From positions 868,001 to 932,000 of the forward strand of contig CAMRHE010000133.1 of NCBI GenBank assembly GCA_947044405.1: a stretch of 64,000 nucleotides of DNA. The letters run 5' to 3'. The notes below the pieces were generated by a model, which saw only the letters and a program-made list of their open reading frames with translations, was not told where the DNA came from and did not search any database. Below are positions 1 to 12,689 of the stretch, one piece after another (the stretch's first letter is position 1; each line of letters opens with the position of its first letter). Both the position numbers and the translations under genes were made by a program. The DNA is from Leptodactylus fallax (Eukaryota; Chordata; Amphibia; Anura; Leptodactylidae).

Positions 1-217
1 TAAGCTGAAAGCCCGGGCAGGTAAAAGTCAGGTGAGATTTCATGTTGATAAAGGTAATGCGCCTTGGCTTCACTAATAGTATGGCTGCTATGATTAAATG
101 GGAATAACAAAGCAACAGATGGTCTTTGCTATATTAGTCTACAGCAAGATAAAGCCGCCCTCTGGTTCACAATAAAAATAAGTGTATTTTATGGTATTTA
201 AAGTGGAGTTGTTGGAA

Positions 218-1160
218 CAGTTTTTTTTTTTTTTTTTTACTATGGTGTAGAGAGGTGTTTGGTGAACATTTTTGTGATATACTTTATTAACATATTTTAT
301 TTAGGCTCTAAAGTTTTCCCTAGCAACCTCTTTTTGGTGCAAGATAGTCACAAGGATTTTTTTATAACGGCAGTATTTAGTTTTACTGATTTTTGCAATT
401 TTATAAGAAAAATAAATAACATTTTTTACGTTGTGCTCGCCATTTTATCTCAAACTGGGTGGGTATAGGTATTGACTGCTCCAGACTCACTATCATTTAT
501 GCCACTATTGTGAGGTAAATAATAACAAAAATAGTTTGTCATGAATCAGGTGCATCCTCTGCCGGACTGTGCGCCTCCACCTTGTCATGAATCAGGCGAA
601 TCCTCTGCCATCATCAAAAGTGCCATATAATACAGCCACTTGATCAATCCGCCCCACTGTGTATTACCTGTATTGTGTGTTGTATTGTAGCAGCTTCGAA
701 AAGGAGGAGTCACTTCAAATCCAGTTTTATAACGCGTAGAACCGTGGTTCTGGTGTCATATGAAAGCTGAGACTCAGGAATGTGATTTTATATGCCACAT
801 GAATTGCTGCCTATAAAGTTCAAATTCCCAAATGTGTTTCTAACCAGTGATATCTCCATTTTTTTACAGCTAGAAGTGCGATCTTGGAGATGTATGAAAG
901 CTGGGAAGCTTTCATATGATACAAGAACCACCATGGTATAAAACTGGAGTTACAACTACTTGAAGTGAGCCCTGTCTTGGCAACTGCTACAGCTCTAGGA
1001 ACACAAATGGCAATGCTTAGTTAGGGCTTTGCTAGGGAGAACTTTAGAGCCAGTTTTCTAATAAAAGAAAGTAAAATAGGTTAATAAAGTATATTACAGA
1101 AATGTTCACCAAACAGTCACCTACATAATAGCAAAAAAAAAAAAAAAAAAAAAAAAAGTG
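218..1160. repeat. Large foldback element with poly-T/poly-A ends
   Basis: The left part from the T run at ~219 (ending ACTATGGTGTAGAG, then TTTGGTGAACAT) is mirrored by the right part (ATGTTCACCAAACAG..., then an A run ending ~1157). Inner arms also pair: GGTTCTGGTGTCATATGAAA near 740-765 with TTTCATATGATACAAGAACC near 909-930. The whole unit is therefore a ~940-bp palindromic repeat, probably a non-autonomous DNA element. It carries no credible coding frame. Related diverged half copies lie at 52815-53105 and 62885-63270. A direct repeat of TCATGAATCAGG occurs at 539 and 584 in the loop. Confidence 0.7.
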
Positions 1161-1240
1161 AAATGGCATTTACACTTTACGGTATTTCAGCTATACATTA
1201 TGCATTTATTGTGATTTTTTTTTTAATTGTAAACCGAAGG

Positions 1241-1456
1241 ATTGCTTTAAAGGAGTTGCCCTGGGACTGTTCCTGGTCGTGGGATTTTCAGATGATGGAC
1301 CCAGTGACATCATGATCCCCGGGTCATGTGATCCGAGACAGTGTTGGGCATCCTGGGGTCGATCCACCCCCGGGTCACTCCTCCCGAGATCTCCTAAGGT
1401 CCATCATCTTCAAATCCCAGGACCAGGTAAGTAATTTACTACTCCGACCCTTTAAG
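1241..1456. repeat. Short foldback (MITE-like) element
   Basis: The sequence starts TTTAAAGGAGTTGCC and ends near GACCCTTTAAGC. Inside, TCCTGGTCGTGGGATTTTC..GATGATGGACC is mirrored by GGTCCATCATC..AAATCCCAGGACCAGG. The ~215-bp palindrome without coding capacity fits a MITE. Superfamily is not assigned because no clear target duplication was seen. Confidence 0.6.
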
Positions 1457-2451
1457 CAGAAGAATTAAATGCCAGGCAGCTGCAAAAGCATCTAAGTTTT
1501 AGGGTGCAAATAGGGAGAGATTAAAACCTATGATACAAATATCATACCCCCCTCCTCAATAACCATTAATATGGTCTCCTATTAAACATGGGCTGCAGCC
1601 TTGGACTCCACATTCTACAAGAAGAATATAAGAGCACTGGAGAGAGTACAAAGGTGGGGAACAAAATAAGATTAAGTGCAAAGAGCATGGGTGAATTTTT
1701 CTTATGATAAAAAGCTGGAAAATCTGGTTTCTCTGCCTTGTTTATGCCCGTTTTCTAAAAGTAAACCAGTTTCCTAGTAATGAAAATGGCACAAATGTAC
1801 ACACATTTTCTAAGGTAGAAAAATTAGATTATGACAAGGACTAGGGTCATTGTCCCATACAGGGCTGGGGAACATGTTGGTGCTATACAAGCAATGGAAC
1901 ATAAAATAAACATCACGATGGCCAGGAGTCTGCAGAACATCGCACTGGGACATTACGCCAGCTTATTTTCCATGTCACCACTGTAGATATTGTCCATTCA
2001 GGTCAGGGTAAGATAATGCTCGGAAGGACTTCCAATCTCCATGCTGAATAAATAGAGACACAAAGCCTTATCAGCGCGTGTTCTGTATTAGGAGTTGGGA
2101 TACGGAGTCCTTCAGAACACATTATACTTTCCACTTCTTATCTTCATCCTCAGATAATAGCTGTCTGCCACAGCTCATAAAAGTCTGGCTACTTTTCATT
2201 AGATACCTGAGTGGCACGTAATGCCGCTATCAATGTATATCGCTCATGTCATCCGTGGCTTTGTGCTGCTGTTAGCAGTGTGTGCACATATGGATTGTCA
2301 CTAAATAGAAGAATACTCTGTCACTTCTCCTTTATACTGTCTATCCTTTAGTGTCAGAATCATATAGATTTACAACAATACACTGAGACGCAGAGCTCAA
2401 GGATAGATTTCTATTATATGTTTTTTTCCTGTACGAATGTTTTTACATGTA
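1457..2451. other. No gene seen; SINE tail fragment near 1840-1910
   Basis: I find no exon-like frame on either strand that continues the PIWI domain. Around 1850-1895 the text GTCCCATACAGGGCTGGGGA and ATGTTGGTGCTATACAAG resembles the 3' part of the tRNA-derived SINE present at 42.2 kb and 20.8 kb. The rest looks like unique or strongly diverged intronic sequence. Confidence 0.45.
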
Positions 2452-5400
2452 GATGGGTGGGGGAGAGAAAAGCTCACAGGCTTTCTCTATGAGTGGTGGG
2501 AGCAGGACTCACAGGCTTTCTCTATGAGTGGGGGGAGCAGGATTCACAGGCTTTCTCTATGAGTGGGTGGGGGGAGCAGGACTCACAGGCTCTCTCTATG
2601 AGTGGGTGGGGGGGAGCAGGACTCACAGGCTTTCTCTATGAGTGGTGGGGGGAGCAGGACTCACAGGCTTTCTCTATGAGTGGGTGGGGGGAGCAGGACT
2701 CACAGGCTTTCTCTATGAGTCGGGGGAGCAGGACTCACAGGCTTTCTCTATGAGTGGGTGGGGGAGCAGGACTCACAGGCTTTCTCTATGAGTGGGTGGG
2801 GGGAGCAGGACTCACAGGCTCTCTCTATGAGTGGTGGGAGCAGGACTCACAGGCTTTCTCTATGAGTGATGGGAGCAGGACTCACAGGCTTTCTCTATGA
2901 GAATGGGGGAGCAGGACTCACAGGCTCTCTCTATGAGTGGTGGGAGCAGGACTCACAGGCTCTCTCTATGAGTAGGTGGGGGAAGCAGGACTCACAGGAT
3001 TTCTCTATGAGTAGGTGGGGGAAGCAGGACTCACAGGATTTCTCTATGAGTGGTGGGAGCAGGACTCACAGGCTTTCTCTATGAGTGGGTGGGGGAAACA
3101 GGACTCACAGGCTTTCTCTATGAGTGGTGGGTGGAGCAGGACTCACAGGCTCTCTCTATGAGTGGGGGGGGAGCAGGACTCACAGGCTTTCTCTATGAGT
3201 GGGTGGGGGGAGCAGGACTCACAGGCTTTCTCTATGAGTGGTGGGTGGAGCAGGACTCACAGGCTTTCTCTATGAGTGGGTGGGGGGAGAAGGACTCAGG
3301 CTTTCTGTATGAGTGGGGGGGGAGCAGGACTCACAGGCTTTCTCTATGAGTCGGGGGAGCAGGACTCACAGGCTTTCTCTATGAGTGGTGGGTGGAGCAG
3401 GACTCACAGGCTTTCTCTATGAGTGGTGGGTGGAGCAGGACTCACAGGCTTTCTCTATGAGTGGGTGGGGGGAGCAGGACTCACAGGCTCTCTATGAGTG
3501 GTGGGGGGAGCAGGACTCACAGGCTTTCTCTATGAGTAGGTGGGGGGAGCAGGACTCACAGGCTTTCTCTATGAGTGGTGGGTGGAGCAGGACTCACAGG
3601 CTTTCTCTATGAGTGGGGGGAGCAGGACTCACAGGCTCTCTATGAGTGGTGGGGGGAGCAGGACTCACAGGCTTTCTCTATGAGTAGGTTGGGGGAGCAG
3701 GACTCACAGGCTTTCTCTATGAGTGGTGGGTGGAGCAGGACTCACAGGCTTTCTCTATGAGTGGGTGGGGGGAGCAGGACTCACAGGCTCTCTATGAGTG
3801 GTGGGGGGAGCAGGACTCACAGGCTTTCTCTATGAGTAGGTGGGGGGAGCAGGACTCACAGGCTTTCTCTATGAGTGGTGGGTGGAGCAGGACTCACAGG
3901 CTTTCTCTATAAGTGGATGGGGGGAGCAGGACTCACAGGCTTTCTCTATGAGTGGGTGGGGGGAGCAGGACTCACAGGCTCTCTATGAGTGGTGGGGGGA
4001 GCAGGACTCACAGGCTTTCTCTATGAGTGGTGGGGGAAGCAGGACTCACAGGCTTTCTCTATGAGTAGGTGGGGGGAGCAGGACTCACAGGCTTTCTCTA
4101 TGAGTATGGGGGAGCAGGACTCACAGGCTCTCTCTATGAGTGGTGGGGGAGCAGGACTCACAGGCTTTCTCTATGAGTGGGGGGAGCAGGACTCACAGGC
4201 TCTATGAGTGGATGGGGGAGCAGGACTCACAGGCTCTATTAGTGGTGGGGGGAGCAGGACTCACAGGCTTTCTCTATGAGTGGGTGGAGGGGAGCAGGAC
4301 TCAGGCTCTCTCTATGAGTGGTGGGAGAAGCAGGACTCACAGGCTCTCTCTATGAGTGGTGGGGGGAGCAGGACTCACAGGCTTTCTCTATGAGTGGGTG
4401 GGGGGAGCAGGACTCACAGGCTTTCTCTATGAGTGGGTGGGGGGAGCAGGACTCACAGGCTCTCTATGAGTGGTGGGGGGAGCAGGACTCACAGGCTTTC
4501 TCTATGAGTAGGTGGGGGGAGCAGGACTCACAGGCTTTCTCTATGAGTATGGGAGAGCAGGACTCACAGGCTCTCTCTATGAGTGGTGGGGGAGCAGGAC
4601 TCACAGGCTTTCTCTATGAGTGGTGGGGGGAGCAGGACTCACAGGCTTTCTCTATGAGTGGGTGGGGCGAGCAGGACTCACAGGCTTTCTCTATGAGTGG
4701 GGGGAGCAGGACTCATAGGCTTTCTCTATGAGTGGTGGGTGGAGCAGGACTCACAGGCTTTCTCTATGAGTGGTGGGAGAAGCAGGACTCACAGGCTCTC
4801 TCTATGAGTGGTGGGGGGAGCAGGACTCACAGGCTTTCTCTATGGGTGGTGGGTGGAGCAGGACTCACAGGCTTTCTCTATGAGTGGTGGGAGAAGCAGG
4901 ACTCACAGGCTCTCTCTATGAGTGGTGGGGGGAGCAGGACTCACAGGCTTTCTCTATGAGTGGGGGGAGCAGGACTCACAGGCTTTCTCTATGAGTGGGG
5001 TGAGCAGGACTCACAGGCTCTCTCTATGAGTGGTGGGGGGAGCAGGACTCACAGGCTTTCTCTATGAGTGGGGGGAGCAGGACTCACAGGCTTTCTCTAT
5101 GAGTGGGGGGAGCAGGACACACAGGCTTTCTCTATGAGTGGGTGGGGGGAGCAGGACTCACAGGCTTTCTCTATGAGTGGGTGGGGGGAGCAGGACTCAC
5201 AGGCTCTCTATGAGTGGTGGGGGGAGCAGGACTCACAGGCTTTCTCTATGAGTAGGTGGGGGGAGCAGGACTCACAGGCTTTCTCTATGAGTATGGGAGA
5301 GCAGGACTCACAGGCACTCTCTATGAGTGGGTGGGGGGAGCAGGACTCACAGGCTTTCTCTATGAGTGGTGGGGGGAGCAGGACTCACAGGCTTTCTCTA

Positions 5401-8400
5401 TGAGTGGGTGGGGGGAGCAGGACTCACAGGCTTTCTCTATGAGTGGGTGGGGGGAGCAGGACTCACAGGCTCTCTATGAGTGGTGGGGGGAGCAGGACTC
5501 ACAGGCTTTCTCTATGAGTAGGTGGGGGGAGCAGGACTCACAGGCTTTCTCTATGAGTATGGGAGAGCAGGACTCACAGGCTCTCTCTATGAGTGGTGGG
5601 GGAGCAGGACTCACAGGCTTTCTCTATGAGTGGTGGGGGGAGCAGGACTCAGGCTTTCTCTATGAGTGGGTGGGGCGAGCAGGACTCAGGCTTTCTCTAT
5701 GAGTGGGGGGAGCAGGACTCACAGGCTTTCTCTATGAGTGGTGGGTGGAGCAGGACTCACAGGCTTTCTCTATGAGTGGGTGGGGGGAGCAGGACTCACA
5801 GGCTCTCTATGAGTGGTGGGGGGAGCAGGACTCACAGGCTTTCTCTATGAGTAGGTTGGGGGAGCAGGACTCACAGGCTTTCTCTATGAGTGGTGGGTGG
5901 AGCAGGACTCACAGGCTTTCTCTATGAGTGGGTGGGGGGAGCAGGACTCACAGGCTCTCTATGAGTGGTGGGGGGAGCAGGACTCACAGGCTTTCTCTAT
6001 GAGTAGGTGGGGGGAGCAGGACTCACAGGCTTTCTCTATGAGTGGTGGGTGGAGCAGGACTCACAGGCTTTCTCTATAAGTGGATGGGGGGAGCAGGACT
6101 CACAGGCTTTCTCTATGAGTGGGTGGGGGGAGCAGGACTCACAGGCTCTCTATGAGTGGTGGGGGGAGCAGGACTCACAGGCTTTCTCTATGAGTGGTGG
6201 GGGAAGCAGGACTCACAGGCTTTCTCTATGAGTAGGTGGGGGGAGCAGGACTCACAGGCTTTCTCTATGAGTATGGGGGAGCAGGACTCACAGGCTCTCT
6301 CTATGAGTGGTGGGGGAGCAGGACTCACAGGCTTTCTCTATGAGTGGGGGGAGCAGGACTCACAGGCTCTATGAGTGGATGGGGGAGCAGGACTCACAGG
6401 CTCTATTAGTGGTGGGGGGAGCAGGACTCACAGGCTTTCTCTATGAGTGGGTGGAGGGGAGCAGGACTCAGGCTCTCTCTATGAGTGGTGGGAGAAGCAG
6501 GACTCACAGGCTCTCTCTGTGAGTGGTGGGGGGAGCAGGACTCACAGGCTTTCTCTATGAGTGGGGGGAGCAGGACTCACAGGCTTTCTCTATGAGTGGG
6601 GGGAGCAGGACACACAGGCTTTCTCTATGAGTGGGTGGGGGAAGCAGGACTCACAGGCTCTCTCTATGAGTGGGTGGGGGGAGCAGGACTCACAGGCTTT
6701 CTCTATGAGTGGTGGGGGGAGCAGGACTCACAGGCTTTCTCTATGAGTGGGTGGGGGGAGCAGGACTCACAGGCTTTCTCTATGAGTGGGTGGGGGGAGC
6801 AGGACTCGCAGGCTCTCTATGAGTGGTGGGGGGAGCAGGACTCACAGGCTTTCTCTATGAGTAGGTGGGGGGAGCAGGACTCAGGCTTTCTCTATGAGTA
6901 TGGGAGAGCAGGACTCACAGGCTCTCTCTATGAGTGGTGGGGGAGCAGGACTCACAGGCTTTCTCTATGAGTGGTGGGGGGAGCAGGACTCACAGGCTTT
7001 CTCTATGAGTGGGTGGGGCGAGCAGGACTCACAGGCTTTCTCTATGAGTGGGGGGAGCAGGACTCACAGGCTTTCTCTATGAGTGGTGGGTGGAGCAGGA
7101 CTCACAGGCTTTCTCTATGAGTGGTGGGAGAAGCAGGACTCACAGGCTCTCTCTATGAGTGGTGGGGGGAGCAGGACTCACAGGCTTTCTCTATGGGTGG
7201 TGGGTGGAGCAGGACTCACAGGCTTTCTCTATGAGTGGTGGGAGAAGCAGGACTCACAGGCTCTCTCTATGAGTGGTGGGGGGAGCAGGACTCACAGGCT
7301 TTCTCTATGAGTGGGGGGAGCAGGACTCACAGGCTTTCTCTATGAGTGGGGTGAGCAGGACTCACAGGCTCTCTCTATGAGTGGTGGGGGGAGCAGGACT
7401 CACAGGCTTTCTCTATGAGTGGGGGGAGCAGGACTCACAGGCTTTCTCTATGAGTGGGGGGAGCAGGACACACAGGCTTTCTCTATGAGTGGGTGGGGGG
7501 AGCAGGACTCACAGGCTTTCTCTATGAGTGGGTGGGGGGAGCAGGACTCACAGGCTCTCTATGAGTGGTGGGGGGAGCAGGACTCACAGGCTTTCTCTAT
7601 GAGTAGGTGGGGGGAGCAGGACTCACAGGCTTTCTCTATGAGTATGGGAGAGCAGGACTCACAGGCACTCTCTATGAGTGGGTGGGGGGAGCAGGACTCA
7701 CAGGCTTTCTCTATGAGTGGTGGGGGGAGCAGGACTCACAGGCTTTCTCTATGAGTGGGTGGGGGGAGCAGGACTCACAGGCTTTCTCTATGAGTGGGTG
7801 GGGGGAGCAGGACTCACAGGCTCTCTATGAGTGGTGGGGGGAGCAGGACTCACAGGCTTTCTCTATGAGTAGGTGGGGGGAGCAGGACTCACAGGCTTTC
7901 TCTATGAGTATGGGAGAGCAGGACTCACAGGCTCTCTCTATGAGTGGTGGGGGAGCAGGACTCACAGGCTTTCTCTATGAGTGGTGGGGGGAGCAGGACT
8001 CACAGGCTTTCTCTATGAGTGGGTGGGGCGAGCAGGACTCACAGGCTTTCTCTATGAGTGGGGGGAGCAGGACTCACAGGCTTTCTCTATGAGTGGTGGG
8101 TGGAGCAGGACTCACAGGCTTTCTCTATGAGTGGTGGGAGAAGCAGGACTCACAGGCTTTCTCTATGAGTGGGTGGGGGAGCAGGACTCACAGGCTTTCT
8201 CTATGAGTGGTGGGAGAAGCAGGACTCACAGGCTCTCTCTATGAGTGGTGGGGGGAGCAGGACTCACAGGCTTTCTCTATGAGTGGGGGGAGCAGGACTC
8301 AGGCTCTCTCTATGAGTGGTGGGGGGAGCAGGACTCACAGGCTTTCTCTATGAGTGGGGGGAGCAGGACACACAGGCTTTCTCTATGAGTGGGTGGGGGA

Positions 8401-10530
8401 AGCAGGACTCACAGGCTTTCTCTATGAGTGGATGGGGGGAGCAGGACTCACAGGCTCTATGAGTGGATGGGGGAGCAGGACTCACAGGCTCTATCTATGA
8501 GTAGGTGGGGGGAGCAGGACTCACAGGCTTTCTCTATGAGTGGTGGGTGGAGCAGGACTCACAGGCTTTCTCTATGAGTGGTGGGAGAAGCAGGACTCAC
8601 AGGCTCTCTCTATGAGTGGATGGGGGAGCAGGACTCACAGGCTCTATCTATGAGTAGGTGGGGGGAGCAGGACTCACAGGCTTTCTCTATGAGTGGTGGG
8701 TGGAGCAGGACTCACAGGCTTTCTCTATGAGTGGGGGGAGCAGGACACACAGGCTTTCTCTATGAGTGGGTGGGGGGAGCAGGACTCACAGGCTTTCTCT
8801 ATGAGTGGGTGGGGGGAGCAGGACTCACAGGCTCTCTATGAGTGGTGGGGGGAGCAGGACTCACAGGCTTTCTCTATGAGTAGGTGGGGGGAGCAGGACT
8901 CACAGGCTTTCTCTATGAGTATGGGAGAGCAGGACTCACAGGCACTCTCTATGAGTGGGTGGGGGGAGCAGGACTCACAGGCTTTCTCTATGAGTGGTGG
9001 GGGGAGCAGGACTCACAGGCTTTCTCTATGAGTGGGTGGGGGGAGCAGGACTCACAGGCTTTCTCTATGAGTGGGTGGGGGGAGCAGGACTCACAGGTTC
9101 TCTATGAGTGGTGGGGGGAGCAGGACTCACAGGCTTTCTCTATGAGTAGGTGGGGGGAGCAGGACTCACAGGCTTTCTCTATGAGTATGGGAGAGCAGGA
9201 CTCACAGGCTCTCTCTATGAGTGGTGGGGGAGCAGGACTCACAGGCTTTCTCTATGAGTGGTGGGGGGAGCAGGACTCACAGGCTTTCTCTATGAGTGGG
9301 TGGGGCGAGCAGGACTCACAGGCTTTCTCTATGAGTGGGGGGAGCAGGACTCACAGGCTTTCTCTATGAGTGGTGGGTGGAGCAGGACTCACAGGCTTTC
9401 TCTATGAGTGGTGGGAGAAGCAGGACTCACAGGCTTTCTCTATGAGTGGGTGGGGGGAGCAGGACTCACAGGCTTTCTCTATGAGTGGTGGGAGAAGCAG
9501 GACTCACAGGCTCTCTCTATGAGTGGTGGGGGGAGCAGGACTCACAGGCTTTCTCTATGAGTGGGGGGAGCAGGACTCAGGCTCTCTCTATGAGTGGTGG
9601 GGGGAGCAGGACTCACAGGCTTTCTCTATGAGTGGGGGGAGCAGGACACACAGGCTTTCTCTATGAGTGGGTGGGGGAAGCAGGACTCACAGGCTTTCTC
9701 TATGAGTGGATGGGGGGAGCAGGACTCACAGGCTCTATGAGTGGATGGGGGAGCAGGACTCACAGGCTCTATCTATGAGTAGGTGGGGGGAGCAGGACTC
9801 ACAGGCTTTCTCTATGAGTGGTGGGTGGAGCAGGACTCACAGGCTTTCTCTATGAGTGGTGGGAGAAGCAGGACTCAGAGGCTTTCTCTATGAGTGGGTG
9901 GGGGGAGCAGGACTCACAGGCTTTCTCTATGAGTGGGGGGGAGCAGGACTCACAGGCTTTCTCTATGAGTGGTGGGTGGAGCAGGACTCACAGGCTCTCT
10001 CTATGAGTGGTGGGAGAAGCAGGACTCACAGGCTCTCTCTATGAGTGGATGGGGGGAGCAGGACTCACAGGCTCTATGAGTGGATGGGGGGAGCAGGACT
10101 CACAGGCTCTATTAGTGGTGGGGGGAGCAGGACTCACAGGCTTTCTCTATGAGTGGGTGGGGGGAGCAGGACTCACAGGCTCTCTCTATGAGTGGTGGGG
10201 GGAGCAAGACTCACAGGCTTTCTCTATGAGTGGTGGGAGAAGCAGGACTCACAGGCTCTCTTTATGAGTGGATGGGGGGAGCAGGACTCACAGGCTCTAT
10301 GAGTGGATGGGGGGAGCAGGACTCACAGGCTCTATTAGTGGTGGGGGGAGCAGGACTCACAGGCTTTCTCTATGAGTGGGTGGGGGGAGCAGGACTCACA
10401 GGCTCTCTCTATGAGTGGTGGGGGGAGCAAGACTCACAGGCTTTCTCTATGAGTGGGGGGAGCAGGACTCACAGGCTCTCTCTATGAGTGAGGGGAGCAG
10501 GACTCACAGGCTCTCTCTCTATGAGTGCTG
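2452..10530. repeat. 8-kb minisatellite, ~38-bp G-rich unit
   Basis: About 210 copies of a 34-40-bp unit, core GAGCAGGACTCACAGGCTTT then CTCTATGAGTGG plus a variable G-rich tail (GGTGGGGG). Units differ by G-run length, TTT/CTC alternation and small deletions. Several long stretches repeat at fixed offsets (2167, 2351, 1277 and 223 bp), showing duplication of multi-unit blocks. The plus strand has runs of G that could form G-quadruplexes; it is the template strand relative to the PIWI gene. Open frames through it (GGAGLTGFLYEW, GEQDSQAFSMSG) come from the repeat and are not genes. If the gene continues to the left, the array lies in an intron interrupting the PIWI domain. Confidence 0.97.
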
Positions 10531-11746
10531 GCAAGAGATAAACAACTCTTAAAGATCTGTATAAACTACAATAAACTATATATGACCAACTTCAGCTTCT
10601 CCCCCTTCTATCCGATGCTCCCCTCAGATAGAAAAGTTCACAAAAAGGAACACTAAACCTGGAGAGGAGAGGGCATTAGCAAAGCCTGGTTTTCTATCTG
10701 CAGACAAAGCAGGGGGGGGGGGGGGAGAGCTCCTGCTGCAGCCAGGTGCCTTACAGAGAAAGACAAGTTTGAGTTCAGGTTTATGAAAAGAAGGGAGTGT
10801 GGGGCAGCGGATCTTCTGAAGATAGTTATGTGTGTCTTACACTTCTGAGTGCAGTTTACTGCAACAGGAATGAATAATACCATTGCAGCAGGTTTTACTG
10901 GTTATATTCTTTGTCACCATAGACTGCAGTAGGGGAAAATGGTATACGGTGTAAATTATGCATAAAAATGTGATTTTCGTGTAGCTCTAGGACCTGCAAC
11001 CAGTGGTTTTATGTTACAGTAGATTAAAATTCTGTTCCATCCTGCCGGTAAGCGCCTATAGTAGGAATATCTGTGTTTGTGGTGCGTGTAGCAGACTCGA
11101 CGGGCACAAGACATTATGCAGATTAATTGTAAACATGTTTTCGCTGCCTATTTCGCTGTCTGATATTTCAGGACTGATTAATACACGGGGAGAGCTGTCT
11201 GCCAATCACAGCGGCGCCGGGCCTGGCGGCGAAATTACCTTTCATACACACTTTCAGGCAATCAGCAAAATCTGTTGATGCTTTCTGAATGATACACTGA
11301 GAAAACCACCTGAAAAAGAAAAAAAATGTAAAAAATACTTTAAAAATTCACAAACTCTGTTCTTGAAGTGAACGCCATAATAATCTGTGATATTAAATGG
11401 CCTAAAGTATAAAAAAAAAAACAAACAAACCAAAACTATCTGCCGAAACTGATGTTCTGTTTTCGACTAAAATTTACATTTGGGAAATAGAGAAAAATAA
11501 GAGATGAAGAACTCTGCAGAAAGTTGAAAAAAAGAGTTTCTGTCACTTATGACTATGTTCATGTGCTGCACTTAAAGGGGTTGTCCAAGCCAAAAAATCA
11601 GGCCAATCAGCGAAGGACAAGTGATGTCACTACTTGTGACGTCCTGGGTCTCTTCCTGAGCGGGCAGCCATCACAGGACGTACTATTACGTCCATTTGCG
11701 CCAAGTACCTGGCACTCAGGACATAGTACGTCTTGTCGCTAAGCGG
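10531..11746. other. No gene seen; intronic, one CpG-richer stretch
   Basis: No exon with family similarity was found. A G run lies near 10711-10724. The stretch ~11040-11275 has no obvious repeat character and is richer in CpG, including TCACAGCGGCGCCGGGCCTG, so it may be a conserved noncoding piece. A fragment of a dispersed repeat (GGACGTACTATTACGTCCAT) begins near 11676. Confidence 0.35.
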
Positions 11747-12104
11747 TTAAAGAGGACATTTCACCATCTCCACCAACCCCAACTCTTTGCATCCTTCAAT
11801 AGGTTGCCCCCCACTGATTTCGGTGCAGTTGGAATTTTTTCTCTAGCCCCCACCAAACCTGTTAGTCTCAGCACCCAATATGCTAATTAGGCTCTCTACT
11901 TTCAGGTGGGTGGTCCTGGGATTAAGCATACAGTCTAGGGCCACCCACCTGACAGTACAGTGATTAGCATATTGGGTGCTGAACCTAACAGGATCAGAGG
12001 GGGCTAGAGAACAAATTCCTACTGCACAGGAATCAGTGGGGCTCTGCCTATTAAAGGATGCAGAGTTAGAGTTGGTGGAGGTGGTGAGAGGTCTCCTTTA
12101 AGAA
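11747..12104. repeat. Foldback MITE, ~358 bp
   Basis: The left end GTTAAAGAGGACATTTCACC and the right end GGTGAGAGGTCTCCTTTAAG are inverted copies, and pairing continues inward through CACCAACC, CATCCTTCAATAGG, CCACTGATTTC and CACCCAATATGCTAAT. The central loop contains CAGGTGGGTGG..CCACCCACCTG. Terminal TTAAAG with long arms is typical of amphibian MITEs. It sits 400 bp from exon 12 and contains no credible frame. Confidence 0.8.
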
Positions 12105-12510
12105 GCAAACTCACACTGTACCGGTCCTCAGTGTACACCACTGGGTAGTGACATACATAGTAATGTCACGTCACATGACGCCGGCACCAGGTCACAGCAC
12201 ACCACTGTGAGGTTATGTCTAAAATGCTGTGATGTGGTTGCCATGATCTTTTCATGTCACCATGGACGTCACATCATGTTCCACCATTGGGGTGAAACAG
12301 TAGGATGTGTTGTCTATATCTTGCCCAGCCTCTTTGTTTCTTATCTGCCCACAGTCTTCCTAGAACTAAAACCAGACAGACTGGTTGCTAAGGGCTTTAT
12401 AGCACAGCATATGCCTAGCAACCAGACTGTCACATATGAATCAGATGTTGAGGGTTTTCCTATGCAAATGGAGGTCATCCAAAATGGATGTATTCGTTGT
12501 ACATACTTAC

Positions 12511-12614
12511 TTGGTTAGTCTTGCATTTGTGCTGGCCACAAAGCCCACAACGGAGTGTGACTTATTGATGGCGTCCTTGTTGACATCTATCCCAATCACC
12601 ATAAGGGACTTGAG
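12511..12614 (-). CDS. piwil4: piwil4 exon 12: PIWI domain, first catalytic Asp
   Basis: The 104-nt exon encodes [15 protein letters not shown], then [15 protein letters not shown]. The Asp of IGIDV is the first acid of the DEDH slicer site of PIWI proteins (codon near 12585-12587). The acceptor is ttacag and the donor gtaagt. It leaves two bases (AA), so another exon must follow. No candidate for it was found between 1 and 12510, so the rest of the PIWI domain most likely lies beyond the left edge, after the minisatellite. Confidence 0.95.
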
Positions 12615-12689
12615 CTGTAAGAACACAAGCACCATTAGCCCTGGTAACACAGTGATGTGTCCTGGCTGGAGGGAGGGCGACATACTTAC

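Noticed and set aside
2493..10487. Many plus-strand open frames of 60-161 codons with motifs GGAGLTGFLYEW and EQDSQAFSMS
   Set aside because: They are translations of the minisatellite in shifting frames, change frame with every unit-length change and have no independent start or domain.
1..12510. Search for the next PIWI exon with the second catalytic acid
   Set aside because: No segment on the minus strand outside the minisatellite matches the expected residues, so I do not report one.
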